Assembly (NCBI RefSeq): GCF_905147045.1
Contig: NC_065896.1
Coordinates: 1,017,001 to 1,081,000 of the forward strand
DNA from: Nymphalis io
Taxonomy: Eukaryota; Arthropoda; Insecta; Lepidoptera; Nymphalidae
DNA length: 64,000 nt
Direction: 5' to 3'
Below are positions 1-12,806 of the stretch, in pieces. Positions within the stretch are counted from its first letter, which is position 1. The number at the start of each line of letters is the position of its first letter. The translations under genes and the position numbers were made by a program. The notes beneath the pieces are model-generated. The model was not told where the DNA came from, ran no database searches, and saw nothing but the letters and a program-made list of their open reading frames with translations.

Positions 1-991
1 AGCTATTTACCGTGACAATGCGTCTCCAACAATGGGATCTACATCAAATACGTTAGGTACCTTATGCCTGCCTACTTTATAACAGGTATAGTAGTGTACT
101 TACACTAGCTCATGACCTTTCTATCTGAGATACAGCAACGTTTAACGTTGTTTGGTGGTCACTTGCACAAAATTCTTACCCACCAGAACGAATCCATCAA
201 AATTGCACCCGTCGTTAATGATATCCGTAAAAGGTGCACTTTATAAACATCCATATAAATTACAAACAATATTGCATCTTAATCAATAATAATAATAAAG
301 TCCAATGTATAATTTCCGATAGATAAGTGAATTTAATCAACGATTCCAAATGATAAAATTCAATTTAATTGTCAACAAATGCATAAAACATTACACACGC
401 CACGTATTACTTGCAAGCGACACAGATCTTATGGAAAAACCCGCAGTAAAATCAACCACAAATATTGTAAAACATTCTAATCGTTTGTTATCTTCCACAT
501 CATACATTGAGTTCGTTGAATTTATTTTTATAGTTCACATCGATACGCGGCCCACTGTACCGTTTCAAGTCAACAATAACCGAGCAATTACGTTTTTCCT
601 AGAATAAGTAGGTAGACCCTATATCTAGAAATAAAATCGATACGGTCTACTGCTACTTTGTACTGCATTCAACGCTGGCTGGCAATTTATTATCGTTTTT
701 TCTCGGTTTTGCCGTAAAAGTAAGTTAAAGTAAGCGCCCTTCTTTACAATGTATGAAATGTAAACATGATCGTTATTTTTATGATAAAATATTTATAACG
801 ATTAATATGTTTACAAGATTGTAAATAGTCAGATTATAACTAGTCGGTACTTAAAGCTGAATTTTAAACCAGTTCCACACAATCGATTGATTTGGTTGAC
901 ATATTTATGGTTCTAGCGTGTAAACAATGTAGATTAATTTTATTAATGTAGTTCAACTTTATTAGTTTTAATATATATATTAAAGATAAAA
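1..991. other. AT-rich sequence with no recognised gene
   Basis: I see no exon, repeat copy or RNA gene here. An 85-codon frame at 350-607 has no recognisable domain and an AT-rich, random-looking composition, so it is not called. Confidence 0.5.
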
Positions 992-1293
992 GGCCGAGAT
1001 GCCCAGCGGTGAGAGCGCGTGAATCTTAACCGATCATCGTGGGTTCAAACCCGGGCAAGCACCACTGAATTTTCATGTGCTTAATTTGTGATTATAATGC
1101 ATCTCGTGCTTAACGGTGAAGGAAAACATCGTGAGGAAACCCGCATGTGTCAAATTTCATTGAAATTCAGCCACATGTGTATTCGACCAACCCGCATTGG
1201 AGCAGCGTGGTAGAATAAGTTTCAAAACCTTCTCCTCAAAAAGGGACGGAAGGCCTTAACCCAGCAGTGGGACATTCACAGGCTGTTACTGAT
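992..1293 (+). repeat. SINE-B copy (tRNA-derived SINE)
   Basis: The head resembles a tRNA: an A-box-like start (GGCCGAGATG) followed by a B-box-like GGGTTCAAACCCGGGC. The body shared by all copies follows (ACCACTGAATTTTCATGTGC), then the end CCCAGCAGTGGGACATTCAC and CTGTTACTGATTACTG. It is close to full length and matches copies at 12,493, 31,907 and 47,271. It resembles the Metulj-type SINEs of nymphalid butterflies, but I could not check that name. Confidence 0.85.
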
Positions 1294-2448
1294 TACTGGT
1301 AAAGATAAGCTTACTTTTTTTATATAGACAAGATATGTGTGGCTAGAATACTTGAATCTTAACCGAAGAATATGAGAACTTAAAACTTACACGCGTAGAT
1401 TGAAAATCTGCTACTTGTCTGTATTTGTTACATCAATCATCACCCAAACGCTTAGTGGAATGAGCTGCAAACCTTATCCTTCAGAGAAGGATCAGTGCAA
1501 CCGTGGGATATGTACAAGCATACCTCGCTTTTGTTTTTAAAAATTTAATACCGTAGTATATTGTTCTGGCTGATAAATGTTTTTTGATTTATTTATTTGG
1601 TAATCCCATAGTTAATAAATAACATACATACCATATTATAAAAGTATTATAAAACGTGTAACTAAAACCAAAATAAGATTTTACAATTAGTTTAAATATA
1701 TATTGTATTGCTGACTAAGTAAACAGTAAATTAAAAATATTAAGATTTATTATATTTATTATTTATCGTGTTTCATAAACATAGCCGAAAGACGTGGATA
1801 CAAATTAAGATTTTTGTGATTCTGTAATAATATCCGCAGCGGAAAAAAACTCGGTGAAGTATATCCGCCGTGTAACAGCAATAAGCCCCCAATCCTTATC
1901 CCTCATAGGACGCGTCTGCTCTGCAGGGGGACATTTTCGAGGCCGTTAGTGAACTTTATTGATAGCATTTTCAATGACAGGATTCTCGCCTCAAAGGACG
2001 AAACTAACAAGGCTTGTTTTTATAATTATACTTTGAGCGAAAGTTTAAAATCAATATATATGTACTTCTTGGGGCGAGATATTCGTTTCTATGACGAAAT
2101 TCTGCTTCTTTCGTTTTACTTGTTAACCGAAGGAATAGAACTACTTCTGGGAATTTCACAAGAGAATCACGCAACAGCTTTTTATTCGGGGTTGGATTCT
2201 GCAATATTATATAGCCACGAGACCAATAAGTCACACGTACAGAGTTGCACGCACTATAATTACCATTTCAGAGGTATACAACGATTTAAAATAATTCCAC
2301 AAAACAATAATGACTTATCGTTTTCTGTATCTTATCAAGAATATGCGGACGGCTTACCACTGTTTACGAACGAGCGGCAAAAATAGATTGTTTGTATGTA
2401 AACAAAAGTTTTATCTATAGCGTGTAGTACGGTACGGTATTAGACTAA
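1294..2448. other. AT-rich sequence with no recognised gene
   Basis: The stretch holds a 145-codon open frame (1,949-2,386, plus) that shows no domain I recognise, no flanking splice sites I trust and no promoter. About 1,850-1,960 is faintly like a decayed SINE-B end (a GGGGGACATTTTCGAGGCCGTTAG-type ending). Otherwise nothing is seen. Confidence 0.4.
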
Positions 2449-2784
2449 GGGTCCGTTCACACAGACCGGCTCGGAGAGGAGAGCAGATTTTTATCACGTT
2501 GGAAACAGTGTTTTGAGTGATTGTAGTAAAGTTTATTTTTGCATTTGCACCTTTTTTGTCATTAAAAATGCCTGAACGCGCTTCGTGTGAAGTAATAAAA
2601 GGAGCCGACCGGCTCCGCTTGCGTGCTCTTTCTCGCTCGCACCCGCTTTCAGATCTCTTCCAGCCGGTCGATGTGAAATAGTTGGCGGCTCCGCTCCGGC
2701 CAATTCCAAGCGTATACGACCCGGTCTGTGTGAAAAGAAAAAAGCAGGCCGATGCTCTCCGAGCCGGTCCGTGTGAACGGACCC
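2449..2784. mobile_element. MITE with about 29-bp terminal inverted repeats
   Basis: The left end GGGTCCGTTCACACAGACCG and the complement of the right end GGGTCCGTTCACACGGACCG match at all but one position, and the match continues to about 29 bp. The element is 336 bp with no coding capacity. The interior is GC-rich with repeated CGGCTCCGC and CCGGTC motifs, unlike the AT-rich flanks. It is flanked by TAA on the left and TTA on the right. PIF/Harbinger elements duplicate a TWA triplet, which would fit with one mutation, but the superfamily is uncertain. Confidence 0.75.
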
Positions 2785-3110
2785 TTAGGCCAGCGCTACA
2801 TACGTATACGAGCGATTGTTGTTATTTCGAAACACATTGTTATAGTACCTAGTTCTACATGTGAACAATAGAGGGCCCTTTAATATATTTTCATAAGAGT
2901 TTTGCATTGCGATCATTGGAGCTTGCAAATTAAGGAGATTTTATTCAACCACGCAGCTCTAGTGATGCACATATTTTAAATAGGAAATTAAAACCGACTT
3001 TCTTTCGAATTTTTTATAAAAAAATACTTTTCTTAGATTTAAAGAAAAGTTTTAACCCAGGAAGAGTTTTGCTAATCAAAAGTTATCGAGTTTCGGAGTT
3101 AGGAAGTTCA
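2785..3110. other. AT-rich sequence with no recognised gene
   Basis: Spacer between the MITE and a SINE-A copy. Nothing is recognised. Confidence 0.5.
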
Positions 3111-3399
3111 CTGGTGGTAGGGCTTTGTGCAAGCTCGTCTAAGTAGGTACCACCCACTCATCAGATATTCTACCGCAAAACAGCAATACTTGATATTGTT
3201 GTGTTCCGGTTTGAAGGGTGAGTGAGCCAGTGTAATTACAGGCACAAGGGACATAAATCTTAGTTCCCAAGGTTGGTGGCGCATTGGCTATAAGCGATGG
3301 TTGACATTTCTTACAATGCCAATGTCTAAGGGCGTTTGGTGACCACTTACCATCAGGTGGCCCATATGCTCGTCCACCTTCCTATTATATAAAAAAAAA
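3111..3399 (+). repeat. SINE-A copy, near full length
   Basis: It starts CTGGTGGTAGGGCTTTGTGC and ends TTCCTATTATATAAAAAAAAA. The poly(A) tail sets the orientation. Internal landmarks shared by all copies are TACCGCAAAACAGCAATACT, GTGTTCCGGTTTGAAGGGTG, CCAAGGTTGGTGGCGCATTG and CCATCAGGTGGCCCATATGC. It is a non-autonomous retroelement with no open frame conserved between copies. Confidence 0.85.
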
Positions 3400-3599
3400 G
3401 TGAGCACTGTTAGTCCCGTGCCTCGGAAAGAACGTTACACCTATCCAACGCCTGATTCTCTCCTGTCTTATCGGTTTGTCATACCATCGGATTATGAATG
3501 CGAAGGAGTATGAATACACAAATATTGATATTATTTAAATATTTGCCTAGTTCATGAGTTTCGTTTAGGACCTTAGTTCAAGAAACAGACATGCCCGAG

Positions 3600-4002
3600 A
3601 AGTTGTATAAATGTTTTATTTATTTATTAATCCTTTATTGCACACACTTTACAAACATTTAGTGACATGTAACAGCAAGTAGGACATGTAGTATGCAAAG
3701 GCGGCCTTATCACTATATTTCTTAACCAAGTATACATATTGTATATATCGATCTCGACGACAAATTACTCCTGAACGTTGCGCGCAGATAGTCCCTCTGC
3801 ACCTCAGACTTGTCATTATCGATAATTGAATTCAAACCGGTACGAGTGCATCCGACACACGGGACATGTCCCAATCGACGACTCTATATAGACTAGACAT
3901 CATTTCCTTTAAATTCGCTCGACTTCGACATGTGTGACGCCCGGATTACGGATACCGCATGCGCACGTCGAAAATTGTTAATCCAACGTTGACATACATA
4001 TC
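3600..4002. other. Probable non-LTR retroelement 3' remnant and unique sequence
   Basis: The segment TTTATTAATCCTTTATTGCACA at about 3,622-3,643 and what follows look like the 3' end of a LINE, a motif type common in moths and butterflies. The remainder (to 4,000) shows no gene. The family assignment is from memory and weak. Confidence 0.3.
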
Positions 4003-4265
4003 TTTTTTTTATAGTATAGGTAGCCGGACGAGCAAATGTGCCACCTGACATTGGCATTGTAAGAAATGTTAAACATCGCTTACACCGCTAATGCACCACC
4101 AACCTTGGGAACTAAGATGTTATGTCACTTGTGAACGTAACTACACTGGCTCACTCACCCCTCAAACCGGAACACAACAATAACAGATGCTGCTGTTTTG
4201 CGTACGAATATTCGATGAGTGGGCGGTACCTACCCAGACGAGCTTGCACAAAGCCCTACCACCAG
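4003..4265 (-). repeat. SINE-A copy, minus strand
   Basis: The T-run at 4,003-4,010 is the complement of the poly(A) tail, and the copy ends with AAAGCCCTACCACCAG, the complement of the SINE-A head. It is moderately diverged, with GCCGGACGAGCAAATGTGCC in place of the usual tail-side segment. Confidence 0.8.
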
Positions 4266-4284
4266 TAGGGCAATATATTATTAT

Positions 4285-4745
4285 ATTAACTAGCAGCTCG
4301 CCCCGACTTCGTACGGGTAAAATAAGGATTTTATTCCGTGCATTTTTTAATCAATAAGGTCGGTATTAACATTCGCCTATAGATATATTCGCCCATACAG
4401 TAAAGGAGGGGCATATAATAATATATGTATTTTCTTAGGTTCTGTCTATGTGCTCTTAGGTCCTTCTATGTGTGAGTGGTGGCTCATCGTACATTCGTCC
4501 CACATTATGAGACAGACTTTTTGAATCGATGGCCCGTTATTCTTTTTAATACTGATAAAAAAAACATATATAAAAAGAAACCATAAGACATGTTGATTAT
4601 CTATTATTCTCTGGGACATAAAAAAATTATGGAATTATTTTAGTGTATATATCCTTCCTTGGGGTTTAAGCTTGTTTAATAACAAATTTCATCACAATCG
4701 GTTCAGTTGTTAAGCCATAAAAGCGTAACAAACGGATAGAGTTGC
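4285..4745. repeat. Decayed RTE-like LINE/SINE tail
   Basis: It begins with CAGCTCGCCCCGACTTCGTA and ends with ATCGGTTCAGTTGTTAAGCC then AAAGCGTAACAAACGGATAG. This pairing of a 'cgccccg-gcttcg' motif and an 'aaagcgtaacaaac' motif is typical of decayed RTE-clade retroelements in Lepidoptera. No coding part remains. Confidence 0.55.
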
Positions 4746-7170
4746 TTTCGCGTTGAATACGGTTCTTAAATCATATGAATATAATTAAAAATATAATAAA
4801 ACTGTGCATTGATTGATAAAGTTAGTTAATATTCAAAAATTAAATAATCATTTATACCTTAACGTGTCAACCACTAATTACATACCTTATTTTACTTATT
4901 TTGAACAATTTATACGTATCATAAGCAATATATACGATAGTAACTACAACATTATTACATATTATTATATTGTCGCAGCTTCAGTGGCTACATCACACAA
5001 TAATACTACACCATTAAAAAAAAATATTACAAATCAATCGAACGAATTTCTTTTATTTTCGCTTGCACTCGTATTATTAAAACCTTGCCTCGTATAGTTG
5101 TACACTCTAGAAAGATTTACAAAATAATAAGCCCATACGTTTCACATAGATAAATATACATAATATAATACATTTATTATGTATAAACCTCATATGTTTA
5201 ATAGCACTTTCAACGCAACGACCAACTATTATAATAAAAGTATAGAAATTCGTTATTTTATCCGTCTGATCGTTGATTAAACTGTCACAACATCAAATAA
5301 CATAACGAGTATCAATACCGAATCTTGTTTACGCCGCTTCGGTATACCACAATGTTTACTACATTAATACGAAGGATATTAAACTCTATTGTTAAGGAAT
5401 AGGGTTTCAAATGCATTAATGATACGTTCGAGGTAAATGCGTTTTAACTTGTTATATTTAATGATTGTTCTATTATTGTAATGGAAGATTAGTGGTCATA
5501 AGTTTATCGATATGTTTTCGCATAGTTTAAAAACGTCGAACGGACTTTGATAGTGTTCGCAAAGTACTGTCACCTTCTGTCGTATGTCAAATTACTTATG
5601 ATAGAAAGAGACAAATATTTCTGTGTACGATCAAGTCACTTCAGCGTTTGTTAGTAATACAGATTATGAACTACCCACAACTACAGCAATGTGATACGAT
5701 GGTAGGTGGTACGGATTCCATCGTACATTTCATTTCTACAAATTTTACATTTGAGTCTATTGATCACTCACTCTCCACATAACAGTAGGTGGTGGCTTTG
5801 TGGAAAGCAGAATGGGTATGTACTTTACCTCACTAACACACGCACATTTCTTCCAGAGCCAATGTCTATGGGACTACTAACGATCAGGTGGCCCATTTGC
5901 TCGTCTACCTACTTTTTATATATAAATAAAGACTTCTGCTTCAAATTTCAACATTCATTCATCTATATATAAGGTAGTCCTTACTTTTCTTTAGATCTTT
6001 ATATATGTATATAATTTGTGATATATAATCATTAAATATAATAACAATACGAACAATACAACTACATTGTAACATCAAACGTACACAACAATACTAAGAT
6101 ATGTCATCTTTATAAAAAGACTATAATTCTAAAATACAAACGAATGTGTAACAAGTGCTATGTAGCTGTTATAGAAAATTGAATCTTAAAGCATTACAAT
6201 AAGACGTATTATTTATGTGACTAACGTCAAATAGGAAGTGAAGAGATGAATCTAGCTTTTATATTAAGTGTGATTAAGTCCATATACGTGTAAAGACAAT
6301 ACTGGTCGTCCAGTTACAAGACACACAGTGATGCTATAATTGTAGCTATGTTTGAAGTAAGATGTTTTGTTACATCGATTCTAGACATTTTAGCACTACC
6401 CATCTTAAATTCTTAACTAAAATATCATTTTTTATTTTAATTTACTAGACACTGGGCATAATCAGATTGAATGGCATGCAATATTTTTAAAAAAATTAAT
6501 ATATTTTGATGTTTTTTTTTTTAACTTCAAATTTCACACGGGCAGTTCTTTGTTGTTGAAATATTAACAACCGTCTTATAGTTATATACTATAATATAAT
6601 GTTATAATTATTAAGTCCAAAGTTCTCATATCACTTTCTGACGTTTCTCGACCGTTTCTGACATTTCTGTGTTTAGTTTCTATGGGAGTGACGTCTGTTC
6701 ACCGATAGACAATGTTACTTGAAGCCGAACACAACCTTTCCTTGCTAGTGTGCCGTTAATTGCAGCAACTAAGCTATTATGCGCTGTTTAGTCACTAATT
6801 ACACTGGCTCTCCCACCGTCCAAACTGAACTACATCAATGCAAAGTGTTCATAGATAGTAACTGTATTAAATATAATGTTTGCTGAAAATGTTACCAAAA
6901 AGAAACCCTAGATTTAAACGGAAATTATCACGTTTGCGTTCATATGAAAACGCGATTTATAAACTATCCGACAGAAGCAGTACCACTCTCAATACAAATT
7001 TTCTTTAACGTATAACTAATATGCGTTTAAAACTCCAGCTTCAGCGGCTTCAACTTCCTTCTCTCATGTTATTTATATAGGAAACAGACAAAACAACAAA
7101 ACTTTTAATTAGTTAGTTGATTATGGAATTGATTTACTTTATTTGGTAATATATACTTAAAATTATTTAT
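4746..7170. other. AT-rich sequence; a degenerate SINE-A at about 5,700-5,930
   Basis: No exon is seen. At about 5,860-5,920 the sequence AATGTCTATGGGACTACTAA and GATCAGGTGGCCCATTTGCT marks an old SINE-A copy (plus orientation). At about 6,790-6,840 ACTGGCTCTCCCACC is a further scrap. Frames at 4,813-5,097 and 5,706-5,972 have no recognisable product. Confidence 0.45.
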
Positions 7171-7407
7171 TCTACCGCAAAACAGCAATACTTGATATTG
7201 TTGTGTTCCGGTTTGAAGGGTGAGTGAGCCAGTGTAATTACAGGCACAAGGGACATAAAATCTTAGTTCCCAAGGTTGGTGGCGCATTGGCTATAAGCGA
7301 TGGTTGACATTTCTTAGAATGCCAATGTCTAAGGGCGTTTGGTGACCACTTACCATCAGGTGGCCCATATGCTCGTCCACCTTCCTATTCTATAAAAAAA
7401 AAAAAAA
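7171..7407 (+). repeat. SINE-A copy, 5'-truncated
   Basis: It starts inside the element at TCTACCGCAAAACAGCAATA and runs to a poly(A) tail at 7,394-7,407. About 60 bp of the head are missing, as expected from incomplete reverse transcription. Confidence 0.85.
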
Positions 7408-9126
7408 TAACAATTGTCTTTCAGTTTTTTACGCAAACAAATGAACATAAGTAATAAAAGAATCAATATCTCATAAATAAACTAAAAGGGAAAAGTTTTA
7501 ATTAACTAAGGACATAACAAACCAAAAATGCCTTCGTCATACAATGAAATAACAAAACCGAAATAAGCCGACTACCCAGTCATTACCATACAAAACAGCA
7601 AATAGCACTATACGTTGACAGTACGAAAACTAAATCAGTATCTACAGCATGCCAGACAGAGACGGAACTAAAATCGGTATCGCACTAGAGAGAGACGAGT
7701 AGAGTACTCGTTGCGCAACGTGGCGCTACGTATCCGGTGGACGCCGGTCCAAGGCCCGTCGTACAGACAAGGTATCGATCGTCCGTCTCGCACGCGTCCT
7801 TCACCCCGTGCCCTTTCAGAATTAAACGGCTGTTTTGGGAAGACGAGTTCGTAGCTACTAGGCGTTCCAGCGTGACACTCTTCGTAAACAACTGGCTAGA
7901 CATGGCTACGCAATATGTTTACCGAAAATACTGAAAACAATCATTTTATAGGTTATTCCAAAAGCAGTAGTAGTAAGACGAACAAACCATAGATTTACAT
8001 ATTCCATGTGATTTGCTAATGGCTCTGCTATAATATGCACCAAAACAAGTCTTGATTTGTATATATTTAGGTATACTATTCCCAGCATAGGTCCCCGGCA
8101 CCCGGTTCGGGTCCCAAATTTGATGTCCTCTTATTTTTGCAATTGATTATAATGAATTATACTGAAAATGACATTTGTCATTGTCATATGTCAATATGAA
8201 CAACAAATAAAAAAAAACATATATGTAAAAAAAAACGAAAATCAAAAATCATTGATAATATTGCATATTATTATTGGTAAACTTTCTTTATTTTCCACTT
8301 AACCTTTTATATTCAAAGTTCCGATAACAAATTAGCCGACATTCAAGACATAATTTTTGTACGAATCCATAATGAATATCATACATCATAGATACCGACC
8401 AATAAGAGCCGAGGCCGAAGTTGTTTATTTGTGTTTTCCCTGTCCCTGAAATGGGCTATTGTGTATATTAAAGATTAAAAAAAACGTTTAAATAATTAAA
8501 TATAAAACGAAGAAAAAGTTTATTTATTATTTTTAGAAAACGCAGACAATGTCATATCCTATTACCGCGTCTATTAAACAAAAACTTTAAAACAGCATTT
8601 ACAAGAATGAAATGACCACGAAAAGTCTCAGATAACGTCTAAAAAGATTACAGAATGAATTGTCGAAAGAACTTTTTTCTGCAAATCGTGGACACGAATT
8701 TTCTACAAAAACATTTAAACCTGTCACCGTACAAAATGGATTGAGAAAATAACAACAGAAACTTTTTACTTATACGAATAATTTCTATTTAAAATGTATA
8801 TATCAATAAAACTATTTTATATATTGTCTATCAGAATAAAAGGCGTAACAGTAATTAAATAGTTTTAATGTTCGTGTATTGATATCCGAACGAACGAAAC
8901 GATCCGAACATCATAAGCGCCGTATTAATCTACTAAATAGTACTACTAAAATATATTCAATTATTTACATTAACATCGTAGCATTAATATCTAAACTCTA
9001 CATAATAGCAACTACTTTGACGAACAATTAATACGAATAATTGCATAATTTCTCAATAACAATAACCAAACTAAACCATAAATCCGCGTCCATAATGGAC
9101 TACTACTGAAATAATAATAATAAATA
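7408..9126. other. Unique sequence with a GC-rich island at about 7,680-7,900
   Basis: The flanks are AT-rich. The island holds CpG-rich sequence (GTTGCGCAACGTGGCGCTACG; ATCGATCGTCCGTCTCGCAC) with open frames on both strands (7,737-7,934 plus; 7,685-7,903 minus), neither of which I recognise. It could be a promoter or first exon, or an old transposon piece. Confidence 0.35.
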
Positions 9127-9445
9127 CTGGTGATAGGGCTTTGTGCAAGCTCGTCTGGGTAGGTACCACCCACTCATCAGATATTCTACCGCAAAACAGC
9201 AATACTTGATATTGTTGTGTTCCGGTTTGAAGGGTGAGTGAGCCAGTGTAATTACAGGCACAAGAGACATAAAATCTTAGTTCCCAAGATTGGTGGCGCA
9301 TTGGCTATAAGCGATGGTTGACATTTCTTACAATGCCAATGTCTAAGGGCGTTTGGTGACCACTTACCATCAGGTGGCCCACCACCTTCTCATCCTTATC
9401 ATCAGGTGGCTCGTCCACCTTCCTATTCTATAAAAAAAAAAAAAA
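9127..9445 (+). repeat. SINE-A copy with internal duplication near the tail
   Basis: The head is CTGGTGATAGGGCTTTGTGC and the tail is A13 near 9,433-9,445. Just before the tail, a short segment (CATCAGGTGGC ... CACCTTC) appears twice, making this copy about 30 bp longer than its relatives. Confidence 0.85.
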
Positions 9446-11904
9446 CTATCGAATAAATGATGACGTTGCTATAGCATATAGCACCTATATGGGCCATTTC
9501 TAAATGTGTGCATATATTAAATTTATTGAAGAAAAAATAAACAAAAATAACCCTGATGTTTAAAAATTTACAGCCAAGAATTACTTTCTAAGATGGCACA
9601 GCCTCTTACACAAATAATGTCATCATATACAAACGAAACATGATCAATAGAATCCCGAGAGATATGCATGAGAAAACAACACTCCCTGATGTCATTAATT
9701 TTACGAGGAATATAGAAGGCGACAAGATTTCAAAATTAATTTCGAGAGTTGATTGCTTGATACTATTCCTGCTTTCTAATTTCTAAAAAAGTTGTCTTTG
9801 CTCATTAAATTATAATGAGGGGGGCGGGGTCCCTAGTAAAAACTGAAGAACTACTAAATGATTTATGTTTTGATCCTTTATGAATAAATTCCGATAAATT
9901 AAATTGTCATATTAGTTATTTTAATTGACTTTTTATCCTCATTAATAACTCCGTCCATTGGTGAAAACCGTATTTGATTGTTCGGTAGTTTTTGAGTTTA
10001 TCGCGTTCAGACAGACGGACAGACGCATCGAGAGGACTCTGTTTTATAATTATATTGAAGGTAATTGTATTGAAGATTTAAAGACTAGTACTAATTGGTA
10101 GTTCAACTTACATTTGTTCATATTTTGCAAACAGTTTATCTCGCATAGCATAACGCTCTAAATTTTGAACCATTTCAAAAAGAACATAAATGATTTTAAA
10201 TTATTGATGCAATAAGTCTAACGCTTGTGTAAAATCAATTTTAAATAACCTGCTTAAACGAAAAAAAATATATCAATTTGATTAAATACCAGAAATATTT
10301 AAAAAGTTAAATAGCAAAGCCACATCAATACGTAAAGTTACGCTACTGACTTGCCCAGTCATGTTTAATCGAGAACAGAACAAAATCTCGACTATTTGTT
10401 TAGGGCCTGTTTTAAAACTTCTTTTATGAAAACCAACTTGAACGTTTTCATTAAACAATTAATACTCGGAGATGAAATTAGCTGATAATTATTTCAAGAA
10501 TAAAATAATAACCATCTAGAATATTCTTATTGATAGAATGTCGTAGTTATTGATTAGCTCGCGACCGATAAACTAAACACAATGACACCACCGGTTTCTC
10601 GTACAAGGGACAAGAATAAATCTAAAAGGTCACAGGGTGACGTCGGCTCGGAATAGAAATAACCAAAGAACTAGAACTGTCGAGTTCTAGTTATATCAGG
10701 ACTTTGAAATCATTAAACTAAAATCTATTCATGGGAATACCAATGTAAAAGTAATTAACCATTTTTCAATGACGATATTTCGCTTAAGGTTCTAAATATG
10801 TACCATGTAATTTGAGTCACTTTAAAATAAGATCAAAGCAACATCATATAATTTAATTGCAGACATTAAGTTTATGCTAGCTGAAATACATAACAGGTAG
10901 GTATTTAAGTAGGCATATAATCAAGATTCAATATTTAAATCACTTTTAACCAATTAAATTTTTGTATAGCCAACCAATTAAAAAAAAAAACAATGTAAAA
11001 ACGAAACTAAATTTAAAGCTTGTCCCGTACATACAGAAACCCTTTACGCATAAAAACAGTTACCGACTTGTTCGGATACATCATTTTCCAATATTGTAAC
11101 GCAACACGCAAAGCAAATACATAATTTATGATACAAGCAATTTTGTTATCATATGTTGACGGAATAGAATTGAATTCTGCTTGGCAGGTTTTCGGAGGGT
11201 GGCGGTGGAATGGTGACGTCACGCCGGTCGACACCACCACCCCTGCGCCGCCCTTACATCCTGTATTACGTTACATGTATTGCAAAATGAAAATGTTTTT
11301 AAATCTCCGCTTCATAAATACTGACCATCAGAGTCGCTAACAAGGGAAAAAACAGTAGGTTTAGTTACGTTTACAATTCATTTTATGCTCAGCGGTGAGA
11401 GAAAAATATCGTGACTTGCATGTTTTGGATGCAATTCAACATTGTAGCAGTGTGAAGGAATGGCTGCCAACCGTCTCCTTAAGAAAGTAAGCCTTTGTTC
11501 AGAAGAGGGACATTTATAGAGTACTTACTTATAAATTTGGAAGTTATTAGTTTAACAATATCAAACAGGCAGCAAACAATACTACAATATTGGAATTCCT
11601 TCCTATTTCTCTTCGGCTATGTGGTATTCTTTCGTGGTGAAGAATCTGGATACTCGCGTTTCTTTAAAAAAAAAGAATTTTATGACATTTCCATTCCAGA
11701 CATTTCCACATTTTTCAAAAGTTACGATTTTACGAGGTTGTGTTTACATTTCATATCGTACTTTAATGTAATTTTAAACATCATAATCAATATTGTTTTG
11801 CTACGATTGATGGGTGAGTTAACCAGTGTTATTACATATAATTGTCATCTAGTTCATCTGCCTTCCAATAATCCACATCATACTGATGTTGCAGTATATT
11901 TGGA
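9446..11904. other. AT-rich sequence; decayed LINE tail, SINE-B scrap and GC-rich patch
   Basis: At about 9,940-10,060 TTGTTCGGTAGTTTTTGAGT and CGCGTTCAGACAGACGGACA are a decayed non-LTR retroelement 3' end. At 11,195-11,260 a short GC-rich patch contains a perfect TGACGTCA. At 11,385-11,490 a degenerate SINE-B copy is visible. Frames at 11,013-11,340 and 11,495-11,920 have no recognised product. Confidence 0.4.
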
Positions 11905-12191
11905 TTTTTTTATAGAATAGGAAGGCGGACGAGCATATGGGCCACCTGATAGTAAGTGATCACCAACGTCCATAGACATTGGCATTGTAAGAAATGTTAA
12001 CCATCGCTTACATCACCAATGCGCCACCAATCTTGGGAACTAAGATGTTATGTGCCTTGTGCCTGTAATTACACTGGCTCATCACCCTTCAAACCGGAAC
12101 ACAACAATATCAAGTATTGCTGTTTTGCGGTAGAATATCTGATGAGTGGGTGGTACCTACCCCGACGAGCTTGCACAAAGCTCTACCACCA
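11905..12191 (-). repeat. SINE-A copy, minus strand
   Basis: The T-run and ATAGAATAGGAAGGCGGACG form the tail side, with CTTGCACAAAGCTCTACCAC as the head side. It is nearly full length and close to the consensus. Confidence 0.85.
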
Positions 12192-12492
12192 AAACCTAAT
12201 ATCTAACTCTATACTGTCTTTACCCACATTTGAGATTTACATACATACATATATACGTATAGGCTATTACTGAATTTACATAACTAAGATACACGAAGAA
12301 TGATTAAATTCAATGAATTCCAAATTTTATTTTATCAGTTACGAAGCTGAACTTGGCCTCGGTATTGAAACTTGAATTCGTTATAGACACGAACCTTGTA
12401 CATGGATTCACTATAACTTTATCTGTGTATTAAAGCACGCTCGTATTTACCATATAAACGATACGTTTATTTTCGATTCAATATGACTAAAA

Positions 12493-12806
12493 GCCGAGAT
12501 GGCCTAGTGGTAAGAACGCGTGAATCTTAACCGATGATCGTGGGTTCAAACCCGGGCAAGCACCACTGAATTTTCATGTGCTTAATTTGTGATTATAATT
12601 CATCTCGTGCTTGACGGTGAAGGAAAACATCGTGAGGAAACCTGCATGTGTCTAATTTCACTGAAATTCTGCCACATGTGTATTCCACCAACCCGCATTG
12701 GAGCAGCGTGGTGGAATAAGCTCCAAACCTTCTCCTCAAAAAAAAAAAAAAGGTGCGGAGGTCTTTAGCCCAGCAGTGGGACATTCACAGGCTGTTACGG
12801 TACGGT
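12493..12806 (+). repeat. SINE-B copy with ACGGT tail
   Basis: The head GCCGAGATGGCCTAGTGGTA and the B-box-like GGGTTCAAACCCGGGC are intact. The 3' end is GGCTGTTACGGTACGGTATG, so the tail is a short ACGGT repeat. An A13 run inside the body at about 12,739 is an internal expansion, since other copies have A5-A6 there. Confidence 0.88.

Noticed and set aside
992..1060. tRNA-like sequences with A and B boxes (also at 12,493, 19,896, 31,907, 42,490)
   Set aside because: They are the heads of SINE-B and SINE-C copies, each followed by the shared SINE body, not stand-alone tRNA genes.
1949..2386. 145-codon open frame on the plus strand
   Set aside because: No recognisable domain, no splice or promoter support and random-looking composition. 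The overlapping minus frame is equally open.
11495..11920. 141-codon open frame on the plus strand
   Set aside because: It begins in a decayed SINE-B and ends in a SINE-A; the translation contains low-complexity runs and no domain.
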